A stretch of DNA of 64,000 bases. Origin: Mytilus galloprovincialis. Lineage: Eukaryota; Mollusca; Bivalvia; Mytilida; Mytilidae. The notes beneath the pieces were generated by a model. It ran no database searches. It was not told the DNA's origin and worked only from the letters and a program-made list of their open reading frames with translations. Numbering within the stretch: position 1 is the stretch's first letter; every line of letters begins with the position of its first letter. Made by a program: the position numbers and the translations under genes. Below, in pieces: positions 13,557 through 26,595 of this stretch. The DNA lies in assembly GCF_965363235.1 (NCBI RefSeq), contig NC_134846.1, positions 31,692,218 to 31,756,217 of the forward strand. The letters are read 5' to 3'.

Positions 13557-15985
13557 GATGCTCAAATATCTTATTCTATATGTACAATTACATATAGAAA
13601 TTTTAAAAATTTCAACCAAAACAATTTTTTATTAGATCTGCAATCTACACCTTTTCATGAAATTGAATTTGAAGAAAACCCCTCTGACTGTCTACAATTG
13701 TTTTATGATATGTTGAACAAGGCTTTAGATAAACATGCTCCTGTTGTTAAAAAGAGAGTTAAAAGGGACAGGCAGCCTGAATGGTATAACAGTGAAATCA
13801 TTTACGCTAGGAATATGAGAGATAAATATAATGCACTTGGTTTATGGAGTGAGTATAAATTTTGGAGAAATAAAACTAAACAAATTGTAGATAACTCAAA
13901 AAAGAATTATTATAAAAATATGGTAAAAGACTCCAATGACCCTAAAACCTTATGGAAATGTCTTCACAGTCTGAACCCAAAAGTTAAAAATACACCATAT
14001 GAGCTAGCCACAGAAGATAACAATACAACTAAAAGTAAAAAATGTATAGCTGATACTTTTAATAACTTTTTCACTTCCTGTGCTGAAAAACTAAGAGAAC
14101 AAGGAAATTATACACCTGTTAACAAAGCAGATTTTAGTAATCTAAGTAAATTTGTTAAAAATAAATTACATAAACATGAAAAATTTTCTATACCACCAGT
14201 GAACATGAATGAGCTATTTAATGACTTAGCAAAACTTGATATAAATAAAGCATCTGGTATGGATAATATTGGACCAAAAATCCTAAGATTAAGTGCCCCT
14301 TTTATTGCATCACCTCTCACATATATATTTAACAGAATGATAGATACTGGTATATGTCCTTCTGAAGAATGCTAAGGTAACACCAGTTTTCAAGGATGGT
14401 GACAAGCTTCTAGCAACAAATTACAGACCTATATCTGTTCTTTCAACTTTATCAAAATTAATAGAAAAACATGTTTCTAATAAAATGTACAAATATTTAT
14501 CAAAACTTAAACTTTTACACCCTACACAATCTGGTTTCAGGCCCCAACATTCTTGTCAAACTGCACTTATCAATATCATTGACAAATGGTTGCAAGAAAT
14601 GAATGATGGTAATTTAAATCTAGCAATTTTATTAGATTTTAAAAAAGCTTTTGATTTGGTAGATCATGATATTCTTTGTTTAAAGCTTAAAATTTATGGA
14701 TTTAGTGAGGCTTCTGTTAGTTTTTTCAAGTCATACCTCAATAAAAGAAAACAGCAGGTAAACATTTGTAATGTTTATTCTGAACAACAACATGTAAAAT
14801 TTGGTGTCCCCCAAGGTTCTATACTTGGTCCCCTATTGTTTGTACTATTTATAAATGACCTTCCCTTATGCATTGAAAATTGTGAAACAGACCTATATGC
14901 TGATGACACCACTCTTCATAAATCTGGGAAAAACATAGAAAACATACATGATGATGTTCAAGAAGATTTATACAGGGTTGAAGAGTGGTGTAAAATGAAC
15001 AACATGTTCATTAACGCAAATAAAACAAAATGTTTGGTTACTGGAACAAAACAGAAACTATCAATTCAGACCTGTCAACCAAACTTGATAATAAACTCAA
15101 AAGTATTACAAAATTCTTCATGTGAAAAATTATTAGGTGTTAAAATTGACAACACACTTAACTGGAAAAATCAAATTGACCAAGTGTGTGTTAATATATC
15201 ATCCAGAATATACCTTCTTTCTAAAATAAAGAAATTTTTAGATATAAATGCAAGGAAAACATATTACAATGGGTATATTCTTCCCTTAATTGACTACTGC
15301 TGTATTATTTGGGGTGAATGTAAAAATGAAGGGATAACAAGAATTTTAAAACTCCAAAAAAGGGCAGCAAGATTAATTCTAGATGCAGATCCTTTATCCC
15401 CCTCAGCCCCCTTATTTAAAAAACTTGGGTGGATGACAGTTGACAATAGAATAAAATACCACAAATATTTACTTCTATATAAATGTATGCATATGGAAGC
15501 ACCAATGTACCTAGTTCAAAAGTTTAAACTGAAATCAGATAATAATCCTTACTCCTTAAGAGGCGTCACTCAAGGTAATCTGATAGTTCCTAAGCCAAAA
15601 GCTGAACTATTTAAGAAATCCTTTGCTTATTCTGGATCAGTTTTATGGAATGGACTACCACACACAATGCGTAAAGCTCAAAACACTTTTACTTTTAAGC
15701 AAAGTATCAAGAAGTACCTAACACAACCCTGATAAGAAATGTTTGCTACAATGTATTTGTATATTTTTTATTTTTTATTTTCATTTGATTTTTTGACTAC
15801 ATGTATACATCTTAAACAGCATTATATCTTATGTTAATAACTATACATTGAACTACATGAGTGTAAATTAACTATGTGTAAATATCTGTTTTGATTGTAT
15901 TGTAATTTGTATGTGAGGGCCTCAGGGAAGATTAGTTTATTGTAACTAACTGAGTTTACCCTCTTTAAATAAAGAATTTATTATT
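13557..15985 (+). mobile_element. 5'-truncated Jockey/CR1-like LINE with reverse transcriptase
   Basis: Coding similarity begins near 13584 (RNFKNFNQNN, the linker between endonuclease and reverse transcriptase in such LINEs) and runs to the stop at 15730-15732. The upstream frame ends in a TAA near 14374; the continuation KVTPVFKDGDK is in the next frame, so there is one frameshift close to 14365. The RT signatures are intact: LLDFKKAFDLVDH, GVPQGSILGPLLFVLFINDL and LYADDTTLH. The C-terminal domain is also present (LQKRAARLI, LPHTMRKAQN). The endonuclease is missing. The 3' UTR ends with AATAAAG and a TTA-repeat tail (about 15978-16002). With a single frameshift it is a fairly young insertion. 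Confidence 0.9.
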
Positions 15986-16004
15986 ATTATTATTATTATT
16001 ACAT

Positions 16005-16310
16005 AACACAGGTATAGATCTATAGATGATACCTTTACATAACACAGGTATGGATAGATACATGCTACCTTTGCATAACACAGGTATACTGGGATACATG
16101 CTACCTTTACTGACATAACACAGGTATACTGGGATACATGCTACCTTTACTGACATAACACAGGTATACTGGGATACATGCTACCTTTACTGACATAACA
16201 CAGGCATACTGGGATACATGCTACCTTTACTGACATAACACAGGTATACTGGGATACAGGCTACCTTTACTGACATAACGCAGGTATACTGGGATACATG
16301 CATGATACCT
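16005..16310. repeat. 40-bp minisatellite
   Basis: About seven copies of a unit containing ACATAACACAGGTATACTGG and GATACATGCTACCTTTACTG; the first copies are shorter and more diverged. It starts directly at the TTA tail of the LINE ending near 16000. Confidence 0.9.
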
Positions 16311-16451
16311 TAAAACAGATTACACAGGTAAAACAAATTCTCAGAAGTATCCCTTACTTGTAGATTTATTTTCTGACTACTGTTCTTAACACACCACTGA
16401 CTTTGAGAAATAAAAAAAATATTGTATAAAAAACGTTATGAATGTAGAATA

Positions 16452-16655
16452 CTGTAAATTCAGAAATTATTGCGTACATTTATTGTTGCGATTTTGTCCT
16501 TTTAGACATAAATGCGATTTTAATTTTTACGATTTTGAGAAAAATCCTGTTTAATCCATATAAAATATTTCAAAATGCGAGTTTAAATTATTGCGTTTAC
16601 ATCTCTGTCGATTTTTTTGCAAAAATAAAAACCTCGCATTTATTTCTGAATTTAC
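16452..16655. mobile_element. MITE with TGTAAATTCAGAAAT ends
   Basis: CTGTAAATTCAGAAATTATT near 16452 and its imperfect complement ATTTCTGAATTTACA near 16640-16655, with repeated GCG-AT motifs (CGCATTT, GCGATTTT) inside. Target site not clear. Confidence 0.55.
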
Positions 16656-17616
16656 AAAAATACTTCGGAAAAAGTGTGAACAAAACATTAAGTATATAAA
16701 CATATAATTGAACGAATAAACAAATATAATTCTATAAATGTGTGATTAACTTTTAGCTTCTATATCAATATTTATAATATTTTGTTTATCTTTATTGTCA
16801 TAATTATAAACACAATATTAAATTTGCGACAAAAAACCAACACAAACAAATATAATATGGCAAAGAAATAAATTCTATAAGAAATGAACACATGGAAAAA
16901 AATGTAAGACTCATGCCCTTAGTTCTAATAAGTGTTCTATGAAGGCGCCAATATTTTTAACTTGATCCATGAAAGATAGGTTTTATAGCATTTTTTTTAA
17001 CTTTTTGTTCATGCATAATAGACATACAATTATGAGAAGGTAAACAATATACATATACAATATATTTCTTTGTTCTGTGCACTGCAACATTTGAAGTGTT
17101 TTTTCCGGGTGACCAACACACAGTTGAAAATGTGAACATTTTCGATTTTTTTTTTTCAGTATTTTTTTTTTTTTATTTCGATCAGCTCAGGTCTTAGCGC
17201 TGTATCCTGTTAAAAAGTTAAATAATGTAAATTAAGGCATCATGTATCTTTATAGGTTGGGGTTTTTCATTACACAATTGCTGTCGGATTTTATAGGTAA
17301 AATTTGATACTTTTTTACTTTGTTAACCTAACCACGCTGATAATAAAAACATGTAAACCATGATTGTAAATTATCGTCTCTTATAAAAAAAAAATTCATG
17401 TACACGTAAAACCTCTTATCACATATTTGTAATGAATACCTTCGGTTTTGCATATGCAATAACCTCAAAATTGCCCGGGGCAAAAAAGAGATATTGATAT
17501 TGTGCCCTGATTCCAAATGACGTGACGTCATTGCGTCCTTAACGACAACGGCGAGCAATGACGGTGTTGTAATTGAACTTTTTTCTCCTCTCTGCAAAAC
17601 TTAAATATGTGATAAA

Positions 17617-17743
17617 TAGATTATAACATGTCTTTTCCATATTGGCCCTGGTATCATCCCGAGACTCCCAGCTTTAGCCGAGGGCCGATATGGGTCGAGG
17701 GATGATACCAGGGCCAATATGTAAAAGGGCATGTTATAATCTA
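17617..17743. repeat. Long palindrome, MITE-like
   Basis: TAGATTATAACATG...CCATATTGGCCCTGGTATCATCCC and the complement, arms of about 50 bases with few mismatches around a C/G-rich loop. It lies within a larger repeat bounded by TTATCACATATTTG (17415) and AAATATGTGATAAA (17603). Confidence 0.65.
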
Positions 17744-17804
17744 TACTTATTTCATTTGTATAGAAAATTGTAATAAAGGCTTGATAAACTGCAATTTAAA
17801 CTAG

Positions 17805-19470
17805 AGGGCTGCTCTAAAGAGCCTGTGTCGCTCACCCTGGTCTATATGCATATTATACAAAGGACAAAGATGGATTCATGGCAAAATTGTGTTTTGGTGA
17901 TGATGATGTGTTTGTAGATCTTACTTTACTAAACATTCTTGCTGCTAACAAATAGCTCTATCAATAATGAACTTGGTCCATTAGTTACAGTGGAAAATAT
18001 TTTGTAAAAACTTACAAAATTAATGAAAATTGTTAAAGATTGACTATAAAGGGCAATAACTCTTTAAGGGGTCAATTGAACATTTTGGTCATGTTGACTT
18101 ATTTGTAGGTCTTGCTTTGCTGTACATTATTGCTCTTTACAGTTTATCTCTATCTCTAATAATATTCAAGATAATAACCAAAAGCTGAAATTTTCTTAAA
18201 ATTACCAATTTAGAGGTAGCAACCCAACAAAATTTCAGGGCAGAGAGATGTTGACCTAATCAACAATTTTATCATCGTCAGATTTGCTCTAAATGCTTTG
18301 GTTTAGAGATATGAGTCAAAAACTGCATTTTACCCCATGTACTATGTTTAGCCATGTCGGCCATCTTGGTTTGCGGGCAAGGTCATCGAACACATTTTTT
18401 TAGTCTACATACCCTCATAATGATTATGGCCAAGTTTGAGAAGTGAATAGACCATGACAAAAATCTCTATTTAGTTGATCTCGTATTTCTGATCTTTTAA
18501 GTCTTTTTAGTTTCTTTGACTTAGCTTGGTTAAATTTGTCTCAGTAGTTTCAGGACAAAAATCTACCAAAAAATGTCAAAAACTGACTATGAAGGACAAT
18601 AACACCTAAAAGAGTCAATTGACCATTTTCGTCATTTGACTTTTTGTAGATCTTACTTTGTTGAACAATTGTGGTATTTACAGTTTATCTCTATCTATTA
18701 TAATGTTCAAGATAATAATCAAAAACTAAAATTTCTATAAAATTACTCATTCTGAGACAGTTACCCATCAACAAGTTGACTGATGCTTCTAAAAATTTCA
18801 GGGAAGATAAATCTTGTTCTGATGAACATTTTTACCCCGGTCAGATTTGCTCTAAATGCTTTAGTTTCAGAGCTATAAGCCAAAAACTGCATTGGACCCC
18901 TATGTTCAGTCTATTTAACGCCATGTCGGCCATCATTTTGGTTAATGGACGGGGTCATCGGATACATTTTTTAAACTAGATACACTAAGGATGATTTAGG
19001 CCAAGTTTGGTTTCATTTGGTCCAGTAGTTACAGAAGAGAAGATTTTTCTAAAAGTTAACGGACTACGACGGACGACTAATGATGAGAAAAGCTCACTTG
19101 GTCCTTTGGGGCAGGTGAGTTAAAAACGACAAAATTTCCTTAAAATTACCAATTCAGGGGCAGCAACCCAACAACAGGTTGTCCGATTCATCTGAAAAAT
19201 TTAGGGCAGATAGATCTTGACCTGATAATAAACCCGTGTCAGATTTGCTCTAAATGCTTTGGTTTCAGAGATATAAGCCAAAACCTTCATTTTACTCCTA
19301 TGTTCTATTATTAGCCATGGTGCCCATCTTGGTCGGGTCATCGAACACATTTTTAAACTAGATACCCCAATGATGATTTTGGCCAGGTTTGGTTAAATTT
19401 GGCCAAGTAGTTTCAAAGGATAAGATTTTTGTAAAAGTTAACGACGACAAGTGATGAGAAAAGTGAATGT
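17805..19470. repeat. Mussel-type dispersed repeat with three internal tandem sub-units
   Basis: Starts AGGGCTGCTCTAAAGAGCCT (GTGTCGCTCACC) and has a complete end GATGAGAAAAGCTCACTTGG...GGCAGGTGAG at about 19120, followed by another partial copy to 19470. Three sub-units of 500-600 bases each contain TTGCTCTAAATGCTTTGG and AGCCATGTCGGCCATC-like motifs. No conserved coding frame. The short inverted GAGC/GCTC motifs at the ends suggest a non-autonomous DNA element, class uncertain. Confidence 0.6.
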
Positions 19471-20221
19471 AAGTATGTATGTGTGCTATGCACGCTTTCT
19501 CTCTATCTTCTTTGATTCCTGAAAAATACTCAAATTGAATTAAATTCATTCAAGTGAAATAGCTTCAAATGATTTTATTGATATTTCAGCAATGCTGAAT
19601 CATTTGCAAATCTTGTCATGCTGATAATTTTTGCTGTAATCGGTTTGTCTCAATTTTCTATAGTTCCAGCAAAAAATACGTAATTCGGTAAAATTTATCT
19701 TCCACAAGGGCAATAACTCCTATTTAAAAGACTGACGATTTCAGCAATAGTATCTTTTTGTAGATTTTGTCATCATAATCATAAGTTTACATGTATGTAT
19801 TCAAATCAGCTTATTTTCTGTTGTTGTTATTGATAATATGTCACAAATATCATTTTACTAATATGAAAATAAAGAGTTATAACATAATTGTTCAGATGTA
19901 GGAATTTTTCACCCATTATGACCTGGAGCTGTTTTCTGCTGTATGTTCGAATTGCGGGTTTTGACACATTCGTAAATTCACCATTTCGATTTTATAACAA
20001 ACTTCTTGATAACACAATTTATTCAGATAAATATGATCCAACATTTACATAACAAATCAAACAATTATTGTGTTAACAATTTATACAATACATTTATGTG
20101 TTCTTCGATACATTCTGTTAAACAGAACATACTTCCTTGGAATATATAAATAAAAACACATCACTGAGTCCTGTCAAATGAGATGAACAGGCAAAAACAT
20201 GCGGGTACTCCGACGGGAGTC

Positions 20222-20243
20222 CACCCCCCCCCCCCCCCCCCCT
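20222..20243. repeat. C homopolymer run
   Basis: About 20 consecutive C. Similar runs are at 27397 (C then about 35 A), 42925, 54030 (G) and 54205 (C). Such runs are often mis-sized in assemblies. Confidence 0.9.
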
Positions 20244-20676
20244 ATATGCTAGCTATAGTAGATAAGAACGTTTGGTTTTCCCATTTGAATGGTTTTCCAC
20301 TAGTACTTTTTTAGGGTCCTTTATATAGCTTGCTGTTTGGTGTGAGCCAAGGCTCCATACCGAAGACCGTACTTTGACCTATAATGGTTTACTTTTACAA
20401 ATTGTGACTTGGATGGAGATTGTTTCATTGACACTCATACCACGTATTCTAATATCCATATAGGTAAAATTACAGCAGTTCTTTGTCAAAACATGTTCCT
20501 CTTACTCCTTATTCTTCAGATAGCCCCTTCCCCCCTTTACTCCCCTTACTTCAAATTATGGATCCATACTGTAAATAAGATTTAATATCATCAGTGTACT
20601 TTCTCATAACTTTCCTGAACAAAATTCAACTTAAAATAATAAAATTTTCATACATGACATCTTCCTCGGAGCATAA

Positions 20677-20979
20677 GGGAGCTACCATTTGATTTTTATG
20701 GGGGGGGGGAGGGCTAGGATGAAATTTGAAAAAAATAGGCAGGACAGGAGTTTTGAGTAAAAAAAAAGGCAGGGTGGGACATTTTGCAAAAAAAAAAATG
20801 CAGGATGACCATTTAGGTAAAAAAAAAGTCAGGATAAACTAATAAAAAAAAAGGCAGGACCGAATAGAGTGAAAAATAAAAAGGCAGGACAGAGATTACA
20901 ACTAAAAAAAAATGCAGGACAAAATTTTTTTCATCCTAGCCCCCCCCCCCCCCCCCATAAAAATCAAATGGTAGCTCCC
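20677..20979. mobile_element. Harbinger-like MITE with G/C runs and GGCAGGA sub-repeats
   Basis: Inverted ends GGGAGCTACCATTTGATTTT (left) and its complement (right), extending through a G-run and CTAGGATGAAA, are flanked by TAA on each side, matching the 3-bp TWA target of PIF/Harbinger elements. The interior has about six A-run plus GGCAGGAC sub-repeats. Confidence 0.8.
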
Positions 20980-22593
20980 TAAATTGTCAAACACTCTAGA
21001 ATAATCAAAAAGAAAGAATTTGTTTTTGAATGTTGTATTTAGTTTTGCTTTGGTTGAGAAAAATAATTCTCTGGATATATATAGCAATGGTTTTTTTTAA
21101 AAAGTAGCGTGTTAAAAATAGACTGCTCACAAAATATGTTGGTGTGCCTTTTGCACTTTTTTCCTTGATGAAAGTATTGAGGCCAACAGAAAAGGAGAAG
21201 GCCCTGTTAGACCCTCTGTAGGCCCAAAAATATAGCATTTTTACAAACTTGTTCAAAATGATAGCTCTTAAAATAGCTATTTATTGGAAAGAAGAATACT
21301 TTGTTTCCATAAATATAAGCATTTTTTACAATATAATGCACATGCATTAGGTACTAGCATCATTAATTCACGCCAACATTTTTTGAAATCCTCACAAGTT
21401 GGCATCTGTTCTAAATTGGATGTTTTTTGTGTTTTTTATATTTAAAATTGAAAGTGGCCACACTTGTGTTCAGTCTTAATATTTAAATATATGTTGTATT
21501 TGATGATAATGCATAACAAATATAAATAGATTGAGACTGAACGCAATGCAGCTACTTACATTTAAGAAAAAAAACATCTGAAAAGTGACTTTTTATGGCA
21601 TATTTGATAGGTTTATCATATTTAAGTTTGAATTTGAGCATCTTCTTATTGGCCATATCATTTCAAATCTTTAACATAAACTAAATAAATCGACTGGAAA
21701 TGCCACACAATTTTTTTTATAAATGTGAAAAAGACGTACTTAAGATTTTAAGCAAAAATTAGCCCTTACTGGAAAGAAGAACTGAAATTAGATACAGTAC
21801 CTGACAGACTCGTATCTTATGAACATGTTGTGACATCAGAAATATTATATTCGATGGATACATGTATATAATACTTTGGGATTTAAAGGGACAAATAATT
21901 TGCTTGGACACTATAATGCAAATTGAATGACAACACATGCACTTAACATGCAGATTAAGTTGAGTATTACATGAAAACATTTCTGACACATGGATTTGGA
22001 GGTAACATGATAAGATAAAATAAAGGAGATGTGGCATAATTGTTCTTCATCAAAAACATACATGTATGATGTCACACAGTGAATTGGCCATTAATGTCAG
22101 TTGTATTTTGAACAAGGTTTGAGATAAAAATATAGGTTTCTTGGAGAGTTGCTTCTAATAAAATTTAATAAAACCTTTTAAATAAAATATACTACATTAA
22201 TTATGAATGTCTATTTTGTACATTTCAAATTGGGATTTTTTGCAAATATTTTTGCTTCATCAGATGAAAATGGCTGTTTTCTGCTTTTTAGTCAGGTTGT
22301 TGTCTCTTTGACACGTGCACATTCTCCATTTATTTTCTCAATTTTACTCTGAGAACCTGTCTATTAGTTTGCAGTGGTCACCAAAAATTATTCTTTCCTT
22401 TGAGAATGAAAATAACTCTTTCATGCTATGGTCTATGCTCATTTAAACATGGCTAATGCCCATTGTAAAGTTATTGCCTATTCATGTTAATATGAGCATA
22501 GATTAGAAATGAAATAACTATTTCTTTAAACAGAAAATTTAACATTGAATATAATAAATTATAATCATAATTCATGTTTACGTATATATGTTA

Positions 22594-23841
22594 CAGTGAA
22601 TTTGTATAATCAGGGATTATGTAGAATCCCTAAAATTTTCAGGGATTATGGTTAATCACTGGTTAGTTTAGGGATTATATATAATCACTACAATTTTCAG
22701 GGATTATGTATATTCACTAGAAAAAACATCAGGGATTATACAGAATAACTGAAATGATACTAAAATATATAACATATTGAAATATCTTAAAAAATCATAA
22801 TAATAACCTTAATATTGTAAAACGTTAGGCATAATTTATCAATATGTGAGACACAAAAATATTAAAAGGTTATACACAAAATAATTAAATGATAAGCACA
22901 ATATAATTAAATGATAAGCAAAATATATATAGAATAATTGATGTTTTGTTTTTAATACTGACTTTATCAGTAATGATATCAAGCGAGCCCTTTTTGATAT
23001 TGACTGTGATATTCAGTATTAATAATATCAAGCGAGCCCACACGGGCGGGTTGATGAAGTCAGTTTGAAAATATTAAATGGCATAATGATTATTCTTCTT
23101 ATCGTATTGTTTTAGCAATTGTTTTTAGGTTGAGAATATGAAATAAAATGAAATTGTCATTAAAACTATTTTTATGCGTACAGTTGTTTTGATAAATGTT
23201 AATGTTATGTATAATATTTTAATATCAAACATTTTATTTACAAACTAAATTTGGATGGCATTGACTATTATACATTTGCCCTGATTTTCTACAGGCATAT
23301 CTATCAAACTCACATCTGTTTTTACCACAACATCAACATTTTATAAAAAACCCTTGTCCTCCACATCAAATCAGATTTTACGGCACGTCTTAGAGAAATA
23401 GAGTTTTCAGCACAAACATCTCAGAAGGTACAAATTGTACCAATGAAGGGAAATCAGCAACCTCAAACTGATTTCTTGTATTTAAGATCTAAGCAGGATT
23501 CCATGCTATATAGCAAGGCGATATCCTTCTCCAGCCTTTTCGTGAATATTGACCATTAGTTTTTTTGGATCTCCCTTTCCTGGAACCAAGGATTTATACA
23601 AATCCTTGCTGGAACAACTAGTGTAATTGGTTTGAGATATCATCTTTGAAGCTTTTAATTATTGATAATCCCTGAAATCATATTAGGGAATTTGTAGAAT
23701 AATAATTAAAATTATCAGTGATTATATAAAATCACTGGTCATTTTCAGGGAATCTATATAATCACTGATGTTTTTAGTGATTCTACATAATCCCTGAAAA
23801 ATCAGGGATTCTACATAATCCCTGATTATACAAATTCACTG
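22594..23841. mobile_element. 1.25-kb non-autonomous TA-flanked element with palindrome arrays at both ends
   Basis: Ends are CAGTGAATTTGTATAATC and its complement, flanked by TA, as in Tc1/mariner-type elements. Just inside the left end (about 22610-22760) are five 20-bp units of the form AGGGATTATnnnnAATCMCT. The right end (about 23690-23830) has four more. Each unit is itself an imperfect palindrome with 7-bp arms. No transposase frame was seen. A short CAAGGA palindrome has inserted at 23587. Confidence 0.75.
23587..23608. repeat. 22-bp CAAGGATTT palindrome with 7-bp direct repeats
   Basis: CAAGGATTT, four bases, AAATCCTTG; CTGGAAC lies directly on each side (23580-23586 and 23609-23615). 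It sits inside the 22594-23841 element. Confidence 0.65.
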
Positions 23842-24752
23842 TAACATATACACATACAGTATATATGCATTAAGGGAATAAACAAATTAACTCCTACTTG
23901 TGTTGACTTAATCACTATGGGAACCAGCTGGTAACTAAGGTGATAACAATATTTATGGAAGATTCTGAGAGAAAATCACCAGCAACCACTTTTTAAACAG
24001 TTAAACTCAAGAGTGAATAGAATGAGTGTGTGTGTATTGTAAAAACAATAATAAACATTCACAAGGATCTATATCTATGAGGCTTTGCATGGGTTTATGA
24101 AATTAAAAATAATGTGGAAAAAAAAATTTAAAAAAATACCAAAAATATGAAGAATACAGATTAAAAGTACCGGTATATAGAAAACAGATTAAAAGTATAT
24201 AGAAAACTATGGAATATTACAGTATACTAAAGAATAAGGCAATTCAAAACTGATTACAGAAAAACAGAATAAAGAAATCACAAAATTACATACAAATTTA
24301 ATAATTCAATAATTTGAATGAGAATTTTATTTTATAAGAGTTATTTTCAAAGATACTAAAAAATGCCATAAAAATTTAAAGAATTAAAGAATGCAGAAAT
24401 CATATGTAATAAGAAATACTATTTGTAAAGGGTTGCACACAAATACACTTGCTTTCCATGATTGCAGTAAATTTAAGAAATTTAACGATAAATAAGTTAA
24501 CCGAATTTAATCAACCATGATAGTACTTGCATTTACTTACAACTTTTCATACTATGACTAAACCAATCAAAACACTGTATTCCTAAATCTGTAACAATCA
24601 TAACTATACACAAAAAACAAAAACAATGATAACAGATGGACAGTTACCATGGTAACACAGAATGATTACTAACATAAGTAAACATTACTTATACAGGGTC
24701 ATAATAAATATATGGTATATATACGATAAGGTAAGAAGAATTTTATACTATA

Positions 24753-25941
24753 CTGAGTGCCAATGAAAACGCAACACTTTTGTTTTTCCAAAAAATCTTA
24801 TAATTTTTTATTTTATTTATACAAGAACTTTATATATAGTTGGTTGAAAATGACTTTTAAGACAATTGTCGACAACTTTACGGTTGAGTGATTTTTGGAA
24901 CAAATGCGAAGTAAGGGTTATTTTGAACAGACATAAACCGAGTTCACCGCTTTTCAACATACGCACCATTTTCACGATTTTATCATTCAAAGCTTGGCTA
25001 ATATCATGAATTTTCCCGCCCTTATTGTTAAGAAATTGTGATAAACATCTGAGTAAATACCAGGACTTTCTGACAACCAGCAACATACAGTTTTGGGCAG
25101 GATCCAATGACAGCATACAATTACGAGAAGACTGCAGTTGTAGCCTCTGCAATAACCCAAATCATCCACAAATTCAACCAAAATGGATCATTTAATGATA
25201 AGCCACATCCCGGGGTACAAAAAGCAATAAACGCCCAGCAAGACCGATACAATTTGTCTTTAACATATCCGATATCGACTCTGATGGCTGTCCAAATGTC
25301 ACGAGAGTTCAATGGTGGTCACGGTAGAACCTTTGGAGCAATTTCAGTAAAGCACCACTTGCGCAGAAATTGTTAAAGAGCACCACAGTCTTTCCTTAGT
25401 GACATCTAAACGGCCTTCTGGCGTAAACATCGAATTCTGTAGACCAAAAATCATTCATTATGTACCAAAAACCGTTAGTGGTGGTTACATAGACATTTGG
25501 CACCCGCATTGGCCAAAAGTCATGCTTTTCGCCGGATTTTGGTCCGATCGAGCAAATTTTGCATCAGATTTGACATGAATTAGACGATGAAAACCATTAC
25601 CAATATCATAAAGTCAGCTTGAGTTTGCTTTGCGGGACAAGTGGAATAACATTCCTCAGGATCCCTTTAAACGTCCGGGATGATCAATTCCACGGGGCTG
25701 TTGAAATTGCGCTGCACCACAGGGTTGTAACATTTTTTGCTAGAACTGTGAGTTCATGATTCGACATTGGATGTTTCGTTTACCTATTGCACCCGAAAGA
25801 TGACAATGAAACATTTTTGTTTGATATCGATCTATTGTTAACATTGTTAATTTTCAAGAACAAATTATTTTGAAAGATTGTCATTTCTAATATAAATTTT
25901 ATTTTTTAAAAACCAGGTGTTGCGTTTTCATTGGCACTCAG
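24753..25941 (+). mobile_element. Decayed Tc1-like DNA transposon
   Basis: Terminal inverted repeats of about 25 bp (CTGAGTGCCAATGAAAACGC at the left, its complement at the right) are flanked by TA on both sides. Inside on the plus strand, 25107-25374 reads like the helix-turn-helix of Tc1 transposases (FNQNGSFNDKPHPGVQKA, QQDRYNLSLTY). Later pieces match the catalytic domain in several frames (KWNNIPQDPF, HHRVVT). The transposase is broken by several frameshifts and stops; the ends are well kept. Confidence 0.88.
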
Positions 25942-26164
25942 TATATTAAATATTCTTAAATTCTATAAAATAATTTTTTTCTTGAATTCTATACAATAAT
26001 TTTTTTCTTGAACTCTATTCAATTATATTTTTTATCACTTACAATATAATTACTGTACAGCAAAATCAAACAGACTAGATATCTTCATATAAGTTTATTG
26101 TTTTCTACACAACTTTCCAAATCATAATTACTTCAGTAAAAATCTACTTGTTTAAAAAATAAAT

Positions 26165-26595
26165 AAGGAATATGTGTCCATGGGACACAGATGATGCCCC
26201 TGCTTGCATATCGTGTAAAGGGATAAAAGGATATAATTAACTGAAGAACAGTAAAAGTGACGTCACCAAGGAACATATATATTAGATACGTCACCCAATT
26301 TTGTACTTGATCTGATTTTTGTTTTAATAAGTATTGAGTATATATGTTTCATAAAATTTTGTTGAGGCAAACTTAAGTACGCCAACAGAAAAGAAAAATT
26401 CATCAATTTTTCCATTTGTAAAGGGGCATAACTCTAGAACGGTTGAAGTGACACCACCATCTGTGTTTTGTGGTAATAAGCATTGTGTATAAATTTCACA
26501 ACATTTGGTTGAGCAACTTTGGGACAAATGTACAGACGTACAGATGGACAAGGGTAAAACTGAATGCCCCCTCCGTAAAATATGGAAATCCATGT
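26165..26595. repeat. Dispersed repeat of the same general style
   Basis: ATGTGTCCATGGGACACAGATGA at the start, ACAGACGTACAGATGGACAA and CTGAATGCCCCCTCCG at the end, a pattern I recall as frequent in bivalve genomes. No coding frame supported. Confidence 0.45.

Larger units (their letters stand above)
19471..22593. other. Mostly unrecognised AT-rich DNA between annotated repeats
   Basis: Outside the C run, family A fragment and Harbinger-like MITE nothing was identified. Frames at 21005-21256 and 21759-22037 carry no recognisable domain. Confidence 0.5.

Noticed and set aside
14108-14320. Minus-strand frame inside the LINE
   Set aside because: Antisense shadow of the reverse-transcriptase coding strand.
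15965-16156. Repeated YRSIPVLCKG-type minus-strand protein
   Set aside because: Translation of the 40-bp minisatellite, not a gene.
24817-25312. Minus-strand frames inside the Tc1 element
   Set aside because: Antisense of the decayed transposase, which reads on the plus strand.
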